From UBA4093 sp036676455 (lineage in GTDB: Bacteria; Cyanobacteriota; Sericytochromatia; S15B-MN24; UBA4093): 64,000 nt of DNA. Under the pieces are notes generated by a model. It was not told the DNA's origin. It searched no databases and saw nothing but the letters and a program-made list of their open reading frames with translations. Each line of letters begins with the position of its first letter. The first letter of the stretch is position 1. Where the stretch lies: positions 5,944 through 69,943 of the forward strand of contig JAKFCW010000082.1 of the NCBI GenBank assembly GCA_036676455.1. The letters are read 5' to 3'. Below, in pieces: positions 34,482 through 43,330 of the stretch. The translations under genes and the position numbers were made by a program.

Positions 34482-35909
34482 CTAGGAGGTGGTCAGGCGG
34501 AAGCGGTCGCCCTCGGCCATGTTGGCGGCGAAGTCGAGCAGGTCCGCGGCCAGCGGGTTGAGGTGCTCCGGGCGCACCGGATAAAGCGTGCGCCGGTCCT
34601 TGAGGATCAGCTGCGCATGCTCGTTGATCAGGACCCCGCGCAGGGCGTCCCCGTAGATCATGATCATCAGGCTCTCCAGCTCGTCGATGGCGCGCAGGCC
34701 CTCCTCGCCCATGGTGCTGGTCATCAGGCGATCCAGTGATAGTGCGGCCTCATGATAGGTGGCCAGCCGGTGCAAGGTGTAGCCCAGGTGGCGTTCGAGG
34801 AAGGCCCGGCGCTCGGCGGCACGCTCGCCCCAGAGCATGACCAGCGCCGCGTCGACCATGAAGGAGCCGCCGACTTTCCCGAGCAAATGAGAGGCCGCCT
34901 TGCGAACGGCCCGTTCCGGGTCGCGCATCGCCTCGCTCAAGGGCGCGATCATCTCCCGGCCGAAGACCGGAGCCAGGGTCTCCAGCGCCGCGATCACCCC
35001 CGAGCGGAAGCGCGCCGAACGCAGGTGGCGGCAGAGCGGCACGATGGAATCCGGGTCATGGAGCTTGACGAAGCTGTGGATCACCAGCTCATGCGACGGG
35101 TAATCTGGAACGTCCATCAGCTGGGCCAGCAGCGGAACCAGACCCGGCTGCTGGTTGCGCACGAGCAGCTGGACCGCCTCGGAGATCGCCTGGGTGTGGC
35201 GCATGTCCGGCAGGACCTTGGCGATCGCCTGGCAAGCCAGCTCGCGGTCGAGCTGCGTCATGACCCGGATGAACGCCGGCGCCGCCGCGCCGACCTCGGG
35301 AAGCATGGCCCCCAGGCGGTCGATCACCGGGATCCCGAACGGCAGCAGCGCCTCCTGGGCCTGCCTCACCACGTCCTTGTCCTGGCTGGAGAGCGCCCGG
35401 GCGATCGCCTCGATGGTGCCCGGATCCTGGGCCACCTTGAGGCCCTGGATGGCCGCAATCTGGACGGCTGGAACCGTATCCGCCATGCGCTTGACGAGAG
35501 CTTCAACCGCCTGCGGGGACTGGAACCGCCCCAGGGCCGCGGTCGCGGCCCTGCGAACGACCGCGTGCGGATCGGCGGCCAGCACGATCAGGGCGTCCTG
35601 GACCGCGGGCTCCGAGTAGCGCCGCATGCCCTCGATGGCGGTGAGGCGGTTGTTGGGCTCGTGGTCTGCGACCGCCTGCAAGAGGAACTCCAGGGCCATG
35701 GCGTCTCCGCGAGCCGCCAGCGTACGGATCACGGAGGCCCGCACCGCCGGGTTGGCATCGTTGATGCGGGCCCGGTAGTAGAACCGCGTGCCCTTCAGCC
35801 CCCCGCTGATGACGAAGTAGGCCACCTGCAGCCCGCCCAGAACCAGCAGCAGGGCGACCAGGAAGCTGAAGCCGGAGGTGGCGAAATTCAATAGGAAGGA
35901 AGCGTTCAA
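34482..35909 (-). CDS. membrane-anchored HEAT-repeat protein
   Basis: A 475-residue protein. One N-terminal transmembrane helix (about 12-35, ATSGFSFLVALLLVLGGLQVAYFVIS) is followed by at least six HEAT-like repeats (NPAVRASVIRTLAARGDAMALEFLL, DPHAVVRRAATAALGRFQSPQAVEALV and so on), giving an alpha-solenoid in the cytoplasm. The last 120 residues form a helical domain without repeats. Such proteins serve as scaffolds. The pairing with a ferredoxin gene is the only functional hint. Confidence 0.8.
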   Translation of the reverse strand: MNASFLLNFATSGFSFLVALLLVLGGLQVAYFVISGGLKGTRFYYRARINDANPAVRASVIRTLAARGDAMALEFLLQAVADHEPNNRLTAIEGMRRYSEPAVQDALIVLAADPHAVVRRAATAALGRFQSPQAVEALVKRMADTVPAVQIAAIQGLKVAQDPGTIEAIARALSSQDKDVVRQAQEALLPFGIPVIDRLGAMLPEVGAAAPAFIRVMTQLDRELACQAIAKVLPDMRHTQAISEAVQLLVRNQQPGLVPLLAQLMDVPDYPSHELVIHSFVKLHDPDSIVPLCRHLRSARFRSGVIAALETLAPVFGREMIAPLSEAMRDPERAVRKAASHLLGKVGGSFMVDAALVMLWGERAAERRAFLERHLGYTLHRLATYHEAALSLDRLMTSTMGEEGLRAIDELESLMIMIYGDALRGVLINEHAQLILKDRRTLYPVRPEHLNPLAADLLDFAANMAEGDRFRLTTS

Positions 35910-36093
35910 CGCGGAAACCTCATATCATGCCACAATCCAGGCATTATGCCGTCTTGGCGTCCATTGCGCAAGGGCGACCCTGGCCCCATGAGGCGCCGAT
36001 TCCTGCCGAAACCGTAGTATAATGGCGACGAGCGCCCCGTTGGGCCAGCGGGCCCAGATGTGCTTCGCATTCGCAAAAAGGAAATCCGAATCC

Positions 36094-36456
36094 ATGGCAA
36101 ACGCTCTCCAAACCAAAAAGATGCTGGTGGGTCTGCGCTGCGGCTGCAAGGCCGAGCTGGAGACCAACATCGCTGACGGGCTCGACCTCGTGGCCTACGA
36201 CACTGCCGCCTGCTCCAAGGGACACTCCAAGCCCACCCTGCCCCTGCCCATCGTCGGCTTCGGCCCGCTCTGGGGCTGGGACGACAACCGCGCCGACCGT
36301 CGCGCCCTGCCTTCGATCAAGGTGGCCACGTTCGAGCCCGAGCATGTCTACAAGCTCCTCGAAGGTTACTTCTTCGCGAACGAGCCTGGCAAGGGTTATC
36401 CCGCCTTCGGCCCCATCTCGGCCATCCGGTGGGCTGAAACGGCCAAGCACCACTAA
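36094..36456 (+). CDS. 120-residue protein of unknown function
   Basis: A small soluble protein with three cysteines (C16, C18, C40), the first two in LRCGCKAEL. Several Trp and Gly-Pro turns (PIVGFGPLWGWDDNRADRR) suggest a compact beta fold. AAGGA lies upstream of the ATG, and a TATAAT -10 hexamer at 36018-36023 is a plausible promoter with no good -35. A strong terminator follows, so it is an independent unit. I do not recognise the family. Confidence 0.7.
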   Translation: MANALQTKKMLVGLRCGCKAELETNIADGLDLVAYDTAACSKGHSKPTLPLPIVGFGPLWGWDDNRADRRALPSIKVATFEPEHVYKLLEGYFFANEPGKGYPAFGPISAIRWAETAKHH

Positions 36457-36480
36457 ATCGGCCAGCCATCGCTGAAACAC

Positions 36481-36514
36481 CGAGCCCCCCGTCCCTCGCG
36501 GGACGGGGGGCTCG
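36481..36514. terminator. 15-bp stem terminator
   Basis: CGAGCCCCCCGTCCC / GGGACGGGGGGCTCG with a TCGC loop, 25 bases after the preceding stop. A second, weaker inverted repeat with GCTAGC arms lies at about 36548-36570. Confidence 0.75.
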
Positions 36515-36602
36515 CCGCGTGATTAAGGCTCGCCTGATTTCCGACGCGCTAGCTGCGGCCGCTAGCGACGCGAAGCCGATGCCCCAGCGGAGCCGAGGTC
36601 GA

Positions 36603-37238
36603 TCAATGCAAGCGGTAATTCAGGCACATGAGCATCGCCTGGGAGCGGTTCTTGACACCCAGCTTCTCGTAGAGTTGCGAGAGCTTGTTGCGGACGGTCT
36701 TTTCGCTCAGGCCCAGGTGCCCGGCGATCGCCTTGGTTCCGCAGCCCTTGACAAGGAGTCTCGCCAGTTCGAGCTCCCGGGCGGACAAAACATCGATCGG
36801 ACAGGCTTCTTCCTGGCAGTCGCAAGAAGAACCCACCACCTGTGAAGCTTGGCGCTGCAGCAAGGCCTTCTCGATCACCAGGTTGAGCTGCCTGAAGTTG
36901 TGCAGCGGCTTATGGAGAAAATCGAAAGCTCCCCATTCCCGTAGCGCGGCGATCGCATCTTCCATCGTGCCATGCGCGCTCAAGAAGATGACCAGCACCG
37001 AGGGATCATGTTCCTTGACGAGTTTGAGCAGTTGCAGCCCGTTCAATCCTGGCAGCCGCAGGTCCGTGAGGATGATGTCGAACGCCTGCTCGCGCGTGAT
37101 GGCCAGAGCCTCAAAGCCGTCCCTGGCGATCGTCACGCAGTACCCTGACTTCGACAACCAGAACTCGAGGAGATCGCGCTGATCGGCATCGTCCTCGACC
37201 AGCAGTAGCTTCACGGTTCTTGGCGCCGGCTGAAGCAT
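36603..37238 (-). CDS. receiver-LuxR (NarL-type) response regulator, paralogue 1
   Basis: About 211 residues. The receiver domain has an EDD acidic pocket, its phospho-acceptor D59 in IILTDLRLPG, and HKP lysine. A linker containing CDCQEEAC leads to a C-terminal LuxR-type helix-turn-helix (LSARELELARLLVKGCGTKAIAGHLGLSEKTVRNKLSQLYEKLGV). One of three paralogues with almost the same HTH recognition helix in this island (others at 40291 and 43331). It lies just downstream of the first MCP-CheW pair on the same strand. The start at 37238 is preferred because a GGA-rich site precedes it; an ATG 15 bases upstream is possible. Confidence 0.88.
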   Translation of the reverse strand: MLQPAPRTVKLLLVEDDADQRDLLEFWLSKSGYCVTIARDGFEALAITREQAFDIILTDLRLPGLNGLQLLKLVKEHDPSVLVIFLSAHGTMEDAIAALREWGAFDFLHKPLHNFRQLNLVIEKALLQRQASQVVGSSCDCQEEACPIDVLSARELELARLLVKGCGTKAIAGHLGLSEKTVRNKLSQLYEKLGVKNRSQAMLMCLNYRLH

Positions 37239-37358
37239 TAACTTTCCGTCCATCGTTGAACCCTAATCCGGATCGTGCTCCATCCGTAGTATACCGAACC
37301 TGGGACGCGGCTATAAATGAGATGACTCAAGGTTTCCTGGTCTACGTGTCGGAAACGG

Positions 37359-37391
37359 AAGGATCGTTTGGCTCGTGGCCAAACGATCCTT
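37359..37391 (-). terminator. hairpin after the first MCP-CheW operon
   Basis: A 14-bp perfect stem (AAGGATCGTTTGGC / GCCAAACGATCCTT) with a five-base TCGTG loop, 13 bases beyond the cheW stop. Confidence 0.75.
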
Positions 37392-37403
37392 GTCACGTGA
37401 GCG

Positions 37404-37859
37404 CTAGCTGCGCACGAGCGTCCCGGCGTCTTCTTGGTTGAGGATGAGGTCGAGGTCCAGGAGGATCAGCAACCTGCTTTCCAGCTTGGCGATACCCTTG
37501 AGGAAGCTGCTGTCGATATCGGTGGTCACCATCTCCGGGGTGGGTTCGACCGACGCAGCATCCAGGCGAAGCACCTCACTGACCGCATCGACGATCATGC
37601 CGACGGTCCTCTTGGCGACCGTCACGATGATGATCCGGGTGCTCTTGGTAGCCTCGCCGACCGGTAAACGGAAGCGCTTGCGGAGATCCACCACCGGGAT
37701 GATCTTGCCGCGCAGGTTGACCACTCCCTCCACGAATTCAGGGGAGCGAGGGACCTTGGTGATCTCGGGCATGCGGACAATCTCTTGCACCGCCGCGATG
37801 TCCACCCCGAACTCCTCGGGGCCCAGGTTGAAGCTGACCAGTTGCAAAATCTCGGCCAT
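37404..37859 (-). CDS. cheW: CheW adaptor, copy 1
   Basis: A 151-residue CheW-fold adaptor that couples chemoreceptors to a CheA kinase. The family core reads LVSFNLGPEEFGVDI, VNLRGKIIPVVDLRKRF and DAVSEVLRL. The gene starts two bases after the MCP stop, so the pair is translationally coupled. Counting by eye, it differs from copy 2 at 16 of 151 positions, several of them in the last ten residues. No cheA is in the window. Confidence 0.93.
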   Translation of the reverse strand: MAEILQLVSFNLGPEEFGVDIAAVQEIVRMPEITKVPRSPEFVEGVVNLRGKIIPVVDLRKRFRLPVGEATKSTRIIIVTVAKRTVGMIVDAVSEVLRLDAASVEPTPEMVTTDIDSSFLKGIAKLESRLLILLDLDLILNQEDAGTLVRS

Positions 37860-37861
37860 CC

Positions 37862-39886
37862 CTACTTCCCTCCTGCCGACAAGACGGGAGCCTGAGCGAC
37901 AGATTTGCTGAGGGTTCGCGCCGCGTCATGGCTCTGGCCATCCTTGAAGAAGGCGATCGCCTCCATGAGCGCATGGGCCTGGTTCTGCAGGTCGGTCGCC
38001 GCCTGAGCGACGAACCCGGTGGCGTTGGCCGTCTCCTGGGCCGAGCGGTTGATGCTCTCCACCGCCATGACGACCTGGTCTCCGCCCTTCTTCTGCTCGG
38101 TGGTGGCCACCGAGACCTGCTGGGTCATGCGGTTCATGGTCTCCACCGCCGTGATGATCTGCACGGAGCCCTTGGCCTGCTCGCGGGTGGCCGCCATGAC
38201 CTCGTGAGTCAGCCGGTTCATGGCGCCGACCGCCTCGGTGATTTGGGCGGCGGCCCGGCTCTGCTCGCTGGTGGCCTGACCGATCTGAGCTCCGACGACG
38301 GAGGTTTGCTCAGCGGCCGCGACGATCAGCTGGATGGCGTTACCCGCTCCTTGCGCCAGCTGGGTGCCTTCCTGGATGGCTGCCTCCCCCTGACGCGTAC
38401 TGTTGATGGCCTGCTCGGTCTCCCTTTGAATCCCCTTGATCAAGGTGGCGATCTCGCCCGTGGCCTTGGCCGAGCGCTCCGCGAGCTTGCGGACCTCGTC
38501 GGCGACCACCGCGAAGCCGCGGCCGTGCTCTCCGGCCCGCGCCGCCTCGATGGCCGCGTTCAGGGCCAGCAGGTTGGTCTGCTCGGCGATATCGTCGATC
38601 ACCGCGATGATCGCTCCGATCTCTTCCGAAGACTTGCCCAGGTTCTGGATCACGGTCATGACCTCATCCATGACCGCATTGATCCGCTGCATGCCAGCGA
38701 TGGTGCGCTCCACGGCATCGTTGCCATCCGCAGCGGCAGCGACCGTCTTCTGGACGTTCTCGTTGGCCTGCATGGTGTTGCCGGCCACCTGCTGGATGCT
38801 GGCCGCCAGCTCCTCGATGCTGGCGGAGGTCTGGTTCACGGCGGCGCCCAGGGCCTCGGCGTTGCCGGCGACCTGCTGGACCGAGGCAGCCATCTCCTCG
38901 ATGCTGCTGGAGGTCTCTTCGACCGCTGCACCCAGGGCCTGGGCGTTGCCCGAAACCTGGGTGATCGACGCGGCCATCTCCTCCATCGAGCTGGAGGTCT
39001 CCTCGACCGCCGACGCCTGGGACTGGGCCGATTGAGCCATCTGCTCTGAGCTTGAGGAGATCTGATCGGCCCCCGCCGCCACCGAGCTGGAAACCCTGCG
39101 CACCTGGGATACGATGTTGCGAAGGTTATCAATCATCTTCTGGAAGCTCTTGGCCATGTCCCCTAGCTCGTCGTTGGTCGTGATGGAGACGCGCTGGTTC
39201 AGGTTCCCCTCGGCCAGGCCCTCTGCGGCCTGGGCCACGGTCTGCAGGCCCTTCGAGATCTGACGGGAGAGAAAGAGAGCGATACCCACTCCGAGGACCA
39301 GCGCGAACAGCAATAAGCCGATGGTCAGGGCGCGGACCTGATTATAGGCCATGGTGCTGGTTTCGCTCTTCACCTTGGCTTGGTCAGCCTTGATCGTCAC
39401 GAGCTTGGAGATGCTTCCATCCAGGCGATCGGTGATGGCACGAGCATTCTTGATCTCCCGGGTCGCGGCCACATCCTGGTTCTGGCGGGCCACTGCGACG
39501 ATCCGTTCCTGGACGATCTTATACTCCGCTGCCGCCGCCTGGGCCTCCTTCATGGCCTGCCGCGCCTCATCCGTATTGGCCATGGGGACGTACTCCCCGA
39601 GCTGTTGATCGAGCTCTGAGCCCAGGCGATTAGCGGCCTCGAGTTGCCGCTCGATATCAGAGGAATCGGTGGCTAGAACCAAGTCCCGGACCGCGCGCGC
39701 CCGGGCGATGCTGGTGATGTTCGCCTCTTCGATCATGATGATGCCGCGCGCCTGATTCACGTACATATCCTCAAGCAAGGCATTGAACTCACCGAGCTTG
39801 ACGATCGAGAAGACTCCGAGGAAGGTCATTAAGACCAGCACGCTGGCAAAACCAGCCAGCAACTTCGACCCGATGGTGAATCGCAT
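37862..39886 (-). CDS. methyl-accepting chemotaxis protein, copy 1
   Basis: A 674-residue chemoreceptor. TM1 is about 8-30 and a four-helix-bundle periplasmic sensor about 33-188. TM2 is about 190-212 (ALTIGLLLFALVLGVGIALFL), followed by a HAMP domain (213-265). A long cytoplasmic coiled coil follows with three consecutive 28-residue repeats of the form VEETSSSxEEMAASxxQVxGNAxALGAA. The hairpin tip IDDIAEQTNLLALNAAIEAARAGEHGRGFAVVADEVRKLAE is the CheA/CheW contact region. AAGGAG six bases before ATG 39886 sets the start. The cytoplasmic part is nearly identical to copy 2 (46653); the sensor domain is clearly diverged. The ligand is unknown. Confidence 0.93.
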   Translation of the reverse strand: MRFTIGSKLLAGFASVLVLMTFLGVFSIVKLGEFNALLEDMYVNQARGIIMIEEANITSIARARAVRDLVLATDSSDIERQLEAANRLGSELDQQLGEYVPMANTDEARQAMKEAQAAAAEYKIVQERIVAVARQNQDVAATREIKNARAITDRLDGSISKLVTIKADQAKVKSETSTMAYNQVRALTIGLLLFALVLGVGIALFLSRQISKGLQTVAQAAEGLAEGNLNQRVSITTNDELGDMAKSFQKMIDNLRNIVSQVRRVSSSVAAGADQISSSSEQMAQSAQSQASAVEETSSSMEEMAASITQVSGNAQALGAAVEETSSSIEEMAASVQQVAGNAEALGAAVNQTSASIEELAASIQQVAGNTMQANENVQKTVAAAADGNDAVERTIAGMQRINAVMDEVMTVIQNLGKSSEEIGAIIAVIDDIAEQTNLLALNAAIEAARAGEHGRGFAVVADEVRKLAERSAKATGEIATLIKGIQRETEQAINSTRQGEAAIQEGTQLAQGAGNAIQLIVAAAEQTSVVGAQIGQATSEQSRAAAQITEAVGAMNRLTHEVMAATREQAKGSVQIITAVETMNRMTQQVSVATTEQKKGGDQVVMAVESINRSAQETANATGFVAQAATDLQNQAHALMEAIAFFKDGQSHDAARTLSKSVAQAPVLSAGGK

Positions 39887-40290
39887 GCATTCTCCTTCTT
39901 GACGACCGTCATGGGGCTGCCAGCGCCTGTCGGCATACATGGCAACGACGTGGTAAGGCCTGAAATCCGCCAGGTTTGGACTTCCTCGCTAGCATGTGCC
40001 ACGACGTGCCCTCGAAACCAGAGCAAGATGCCCCGATCCGAAGGGCCGGTCTACATGCGGCTCTTGACGGGTGCCTACCGCCAGAAAACGCGATGATTCC
40101 CGGTCCCTCGGCGCCCGCCATCAAGCGGAATGGAGCGTCAGGTCGAAGTAATCAAGCGACGGACGGGACAAATGTCCCGTCCGTCGCTTGATTACTTGAT
40201 GATTCGTCCTCTTGGGGTGTATGAGTCGTAATCGAGCTAAGGCCGACACGCCTCCGAGTTCAAGCTCCTGCGCGTCGAAGCTCGCAGCCC
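39887..40290. other. intergenic region with a 25-bp perfect hairpin at 40146-40197
   Basis: 404 bases without a supported gene between copy 1 of the MCP and the second LuxR-type regulator. It holds a perfect 25-bp inverted repeat (40146-40170 and 40173-40197) separated by only two bases, centred on the GGGACAAATGTCCC region. It is downstream of the regulator gene and so could be its terminator, though the stem is far longer than needed. The MCP promoter must also be here, but I could not define it. Confidence 0.75.
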
Positions 40291-40929
40291 CTAGATCAGA
40301 TGGTGCCGCAAACACGCCAAGACCGCCTGAGTCCGGTTCTTGACGCCGAGCTTCTCGTAGAGTTGCGAGAGATTGTTTCGCACGGTCTTCTCGCTCACCC
40401 CCAGGCGTTGGGCGATCGCCCGGGTCTCGCACCCCTTCGCCAACAACCTCGCAAGCTCGAGCTCCCTCGCGGAAAGCGTTTCGAGCATGATCGGCGCGTC
40501 ATGGCAGTCACAACCGGCATCCGTGGGTGGTGACGACCGGCGTGTCAGCAGGGCCTTCTCGATGACCAGGTTGAGCTGTCGGAGGTTGCGCACGGGCTTC
40601 TGAAGGTAGTCGTAGGCCCGTCCCTCGCGCAGCGCGGCAATCGCATCGTCCATGGTGCCCTGTCCGCTCAGGAAAATGACGACCAGGGAGGGATCGAGGT
40701 CCTTGAGGAGGCCCAGCAACTGGAGGCCATCCAGTCCCGGTAGCTTGAGATCCGTGATGACCACGTCGAACGAGTGCTGCTTGACGAGGGCCAAGGCCTC
40801 GAAGCCGTCCCTGGCCAACTTGAGGGCATAGCCCGATTGAGACAGCCAGAGGTCGAGAATTTGGCGCTGGTCGGGATCGTCCTCGACCACCAAGAGGCTG
40901 GTCTTCGCTGGTGTTGTTTGTCTTATCAA
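40291..40929 (-). CDS. receiver-LuxR (NarL-type) response regulator, paralogue 2
   Basis: About 212 residues. Receiver domain with EDD pocket, phospho-acceptor Asp in VVITDLKLPG, conserved Lys in YLQKP, a linker with CDCHDAP, then a LuxR-type HTH (LSARELELARLLAKGCETRAIAQRLGVSEKTVRNNLSQLYEKLGV). The only in-frame start near the domain edge is TTG at 40929; a GAGGCGGGGG stretch precedes it. A consensus TATAAT lies upstream at 41005-41010. Together with paralogues 1 and 3 it forms a small family of regulators in one island. Confidence 0.87.
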   Translation of the reverse strand: MIRQTTPAKTSLLVVEDDPDQRQILDLWLSQSGYALKLARDGFEALALVKQHSFDVVITDLKLPGLDGLQLLGLLKDLDPSLVVIFLSGQGTMDDAIAALREGRAYDYLQKPVRNLRQLNLVIEKALLTRRSSPPTDAGCDCHDAPIMLETLSARELELARLLAKGCETRAIAQRLGVSEKTVRNNLSQLYEKLGVKNRTQAVLACLRHHLI

Positions 40930-41004
40930 AGCGCCCCCGCCTCAAGTGCCGTCGGATGCCCCCCGATTCCATCGGCAGGCTCGACTCGGACGCAATCGCT
41001 TTCC

Positions 41005-41033
41005 ATTATACCTCGCCGATCGTAACACTTCAG
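41005..41033 (-). promoter_or_regulatory. promoter for LuxR-type regulator 2
   Basis: Perfect minus-strand TATAAT (41010-41005), a 17-base spacer and a weak -35 CTGAAG (41033-41028). Transcription would begin near 40998, about 70 bases before the TTG start. Confidence 0.45.
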
Positions 41034-41078
41034 GAGGCAGGGAGACGCGCCCGAGGCCGGAGCCCCGATCTCGGACTC

Positions 41079-42986
41079 TCAGCTCGCCCGGGAAATGCCC
41101 CCCGTGAATCGCTGGCCACTGGCAAGCAGCTGCTCGAACTGCGCGCTCGGGACAGGGCGGCTGAAAAGGTAGCCCTGGGCATAATCGCACCCCTGTTCCT
41201 GAAGGAAGTCTCGCTGCTCCTCGGTCTCGACTCCCTCGGCCACCACCTTCAAGTTGAGCCGGTGAGCCAGGCCGATGATGGCGCCGATAATCGTCCGATC
41301 CTCCCGGGACTCCGCGATACCCCGGACGAAGGATTGATCGATCTTGAGCACGCTCAGGGGGAAGCGCTTGAGGTAGTTGAGGGACGAGTAGCCGGTCCCG
41401 AAATCATCGATGGCGAACTGGATTCCCATGGCGCGGAGGGAGTTCAGGGTACGGATGGTCGACTCCACGTTCTCCATCAAGATGCCCTCGGTCAATTCGA
41501 GTTCGAGCCATTGAGACGAGAGCCCCGTCTGCGCCAGGACCTCGGAGACGGTATGAACCAGGTCCGCCCGTTTGAAGTGGTTTCCCGACAGGTTAATCGC
41601 GAGGCGAATCGGAGGAAGTCCCATGGCTTGCCAGCGGAGGCTCATGTCGCAAGCCCGCCTGAGGATCTGCTCGGTCATGGAAATGATGAGGCCCGTCTCC
41701 TCGGCCAGCGGGATGAACTTGCCGGGCGACACCAGCCCGAGTTCCGGATGCTGCCAGCGCACGAGCACCTCGGCCCCGACGAGCTCGCCACTGCTCAGAC
41801 AGATTTGGGGCTGGTAATGCAGGACCAGTTCGTCGCTATCCAAGGCCCGCCGAAGGTGATGCTCGAGGATCAGGCGATCCGAGGTGGCGGCATGCATGGA
41901 AGGTTGATAGAGCTGGAAGCAATTCTGGGTCTTCTTGGCCTGCGACAGAGCGATGTTGGCATGCTTCATCAACATCACGGCGTCCTCCCCATCGGCATGG
42001 AAGAGGCTGCCCCCGATGCTCGTCGTCAGGTAAATCTCATGTCCGTCGAGGGCGAAAGGCTGCGCCACGGCGTCCAGGATGCACCTCGCAGCGCGTTCGA
42101 CCTCATCCACCCCCTCCACCTCCGGCAGAAGCAGGGTGAACTCGTCTCCTCCGAGCCGCGCGAGTCCCTCGTACTGACGGCTGAATCCGAGCAGCCGGTC
42201 CGCCACTCCACGTAGCAGGCGATCGCCACCGTCATGACCGAGCGTCTCGTTGACGACCTGGAAGCGATCAAGATCGAGGAACAACACCGCTCCTTGCTTT
42301 TTTGAGCGCTTGGAGTCGCGCACCGCCTGATCCAGGGATTCCGAGAAGCTGCGGCGATTCGGCAAGTAGGTCAACGCATCGGATTTGACCGCTCGCTTGA
42401 AGATCTCGAACTCCATGCGCTTCCGCGTGAGGACCCTTGCCAGCAGGGCCACGGCCTGTTCGATGATATCAATCTCCGCCGAGGTGACTCCCAACGGCTC
42501 GTTAGAAAAGAACTCCATGACCCCCACGACCGTCGTGCCATCCCTAACGGGAATCGCCACCGCCGAGTTGAGCCCCACCTGCCTTGCCGCCTCCGACCTG
42601 AGAAATCCGGAGGCATTCCGGAGATCCGGCAGGATCGTCGCAACTCCCCGCGCAAAGACCTCCCCGACCAGTCCTTGACCGGCAGGGAACTCGAGGGCTT
42701 CCGAATGTTCCTTGAACACGTGGAAGCGAACCGGATCCGCAAGGAACCATAGAGAGCCGGAGGTCAAGACATCCTGCCGCTTGATAGGAAGGTAGGCATG
42801 ACCTATCGACCAGTTCATCAGGCCGCAGATGCGTGCGAGACATCTCAGCAAGCCTGCCTCCGGGCTGATCGTTTCGCAGGCGGCCTGCGCAATGCTGCGG
42901 TACAGTTCGGTACTCAAATTGTCGTTCACGGGTTCTCTTATCGTCGTTTGAAGGAAACCCAGCCGCGTGCTCGATCTCCTCATCAT
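41079..42986 (-). CDS. GAF-GGDEF-EAL cyclic di-GMP turnover protein
   Basis: About 635 residues and cytoplasmic. An N-terminal GAF domain (about 25-190, SAVAIPVRDGTTVVGVMEFFS) is followed by a GGDEF domain with an intact RLGGDEF active site and a full EAL domain: EVLVRW in place of EALVRW, then NLSGNHF, ELTEG, DDFGTGYSSLNYLKRFPLSVLKIDQSFV and EGVET. Both catalytic centres look usable, so the net direction may depend on the GAF signal. The ATG at 42986 (or 42983) follows AGAGGG; a GTG frame extends eight codons further. It lies between two LuxR-type regulators. Confidence 0.92.
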   Translation of the reverse strand: MMRRSSTRLGFLQTTIREPVNDNLSTELYRSIAQAACETISPEAGLLRCLARICGLMNWSIGHAYLPIKRQDVLTSGSLWFLADPVRFHVFKEHSEALEFPAGQGLVGEVFARGVATILPDLRNASGFLRSEAARQVGLNSAVAIPVRDGTTVVGVMEFFSNEPLGVTSAEIDIIEQAVALLARVLTRKRMEFEIFKRAVKSDALTYLPNRRSFSESLDQAVRDSKRSKKQGAVLFLDLDRFQVVNETLGHDGGDRLLRGVADRLLGFSRQYEGLARLGGDEFTLLLPEVEGVDEVERAARCILDAVAQPFALDGHEIYLTTSIGGSLFHADGEDAVMLMKHANIALSQAKKTQNCFQLYQPSMHAATSDRLILEHHLRRALDSDELVLHYQPQICLSSGELVGAEVLVRWQHPELGLVSPGKFIPLAEETGLIISMTEQILRRACDMSLRWQAMGLPPIRLAINLSGNHFKRADLVHTVSEVLAQTGLSSQWLELELTEGILMENVESTIRTLNSLRAMGIQFAIDDFGTGYSSLNYLKRFPLSVLKIDQSFVRGIAESREDRTIIGAIIGLAHRLNLKVVAEGVETEEQRDFLQEQGCDYAQGYLFSRPVPSAQFEQLLASGQRFTGGISRAS

Positions 42987-43330
42987 CTTCCCTCTAGGAA
43001 ATGGGCCCACGCTTCAAACTGCGGAAGGTAACTGACCATAGACCCGGCTTGCTGAAAGCCAGGAACATTCGTGGTTAGCACCTCACACGGACCTTCTCAA
43101 CGGCATTCTCCGATCAATTCTAGGCATTGCCTCACGCAGACTCCAGAGCAGTTTGTCCCGACGCGCCACGCGAATCTAGCCAGGACAGAAACAAGACTAC
43201 GAAAGCCTGAGAGGCTTGCGGATCCCGCGCTCCGGCTCACCCGGCCATTCGCGGGAGCATGCGGGGGTGGGGCAATTGTCCCACCCCCGCATGCTCCCGC
43301 GAATGGATCTGGCCGAAGCCAGGGCTCAGT
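42987..43330. other. intergenic region with a 31-bp hairpin at 43245-43306
   Basis: 344 bases without a supported gene. It contains an inverted repeat of 2 x 31 bases centred between 43275 and 43276, complete except for one G-T position next to the central CAATTG. It lies 24 bases beyond the stop of regulator 3. Like the 25-bp hairpin after regulator 2, it is much longer than a normal terminator stem and has no T-tract. Confidence 0.8.

Noticed and set aside
36544..36575. GCTAGC-containing inverted repeat as an attachment site
   Set aside because: It is short (7-bp arms), unique in the window and next to an ordinary terminator; no integrase gene is present.
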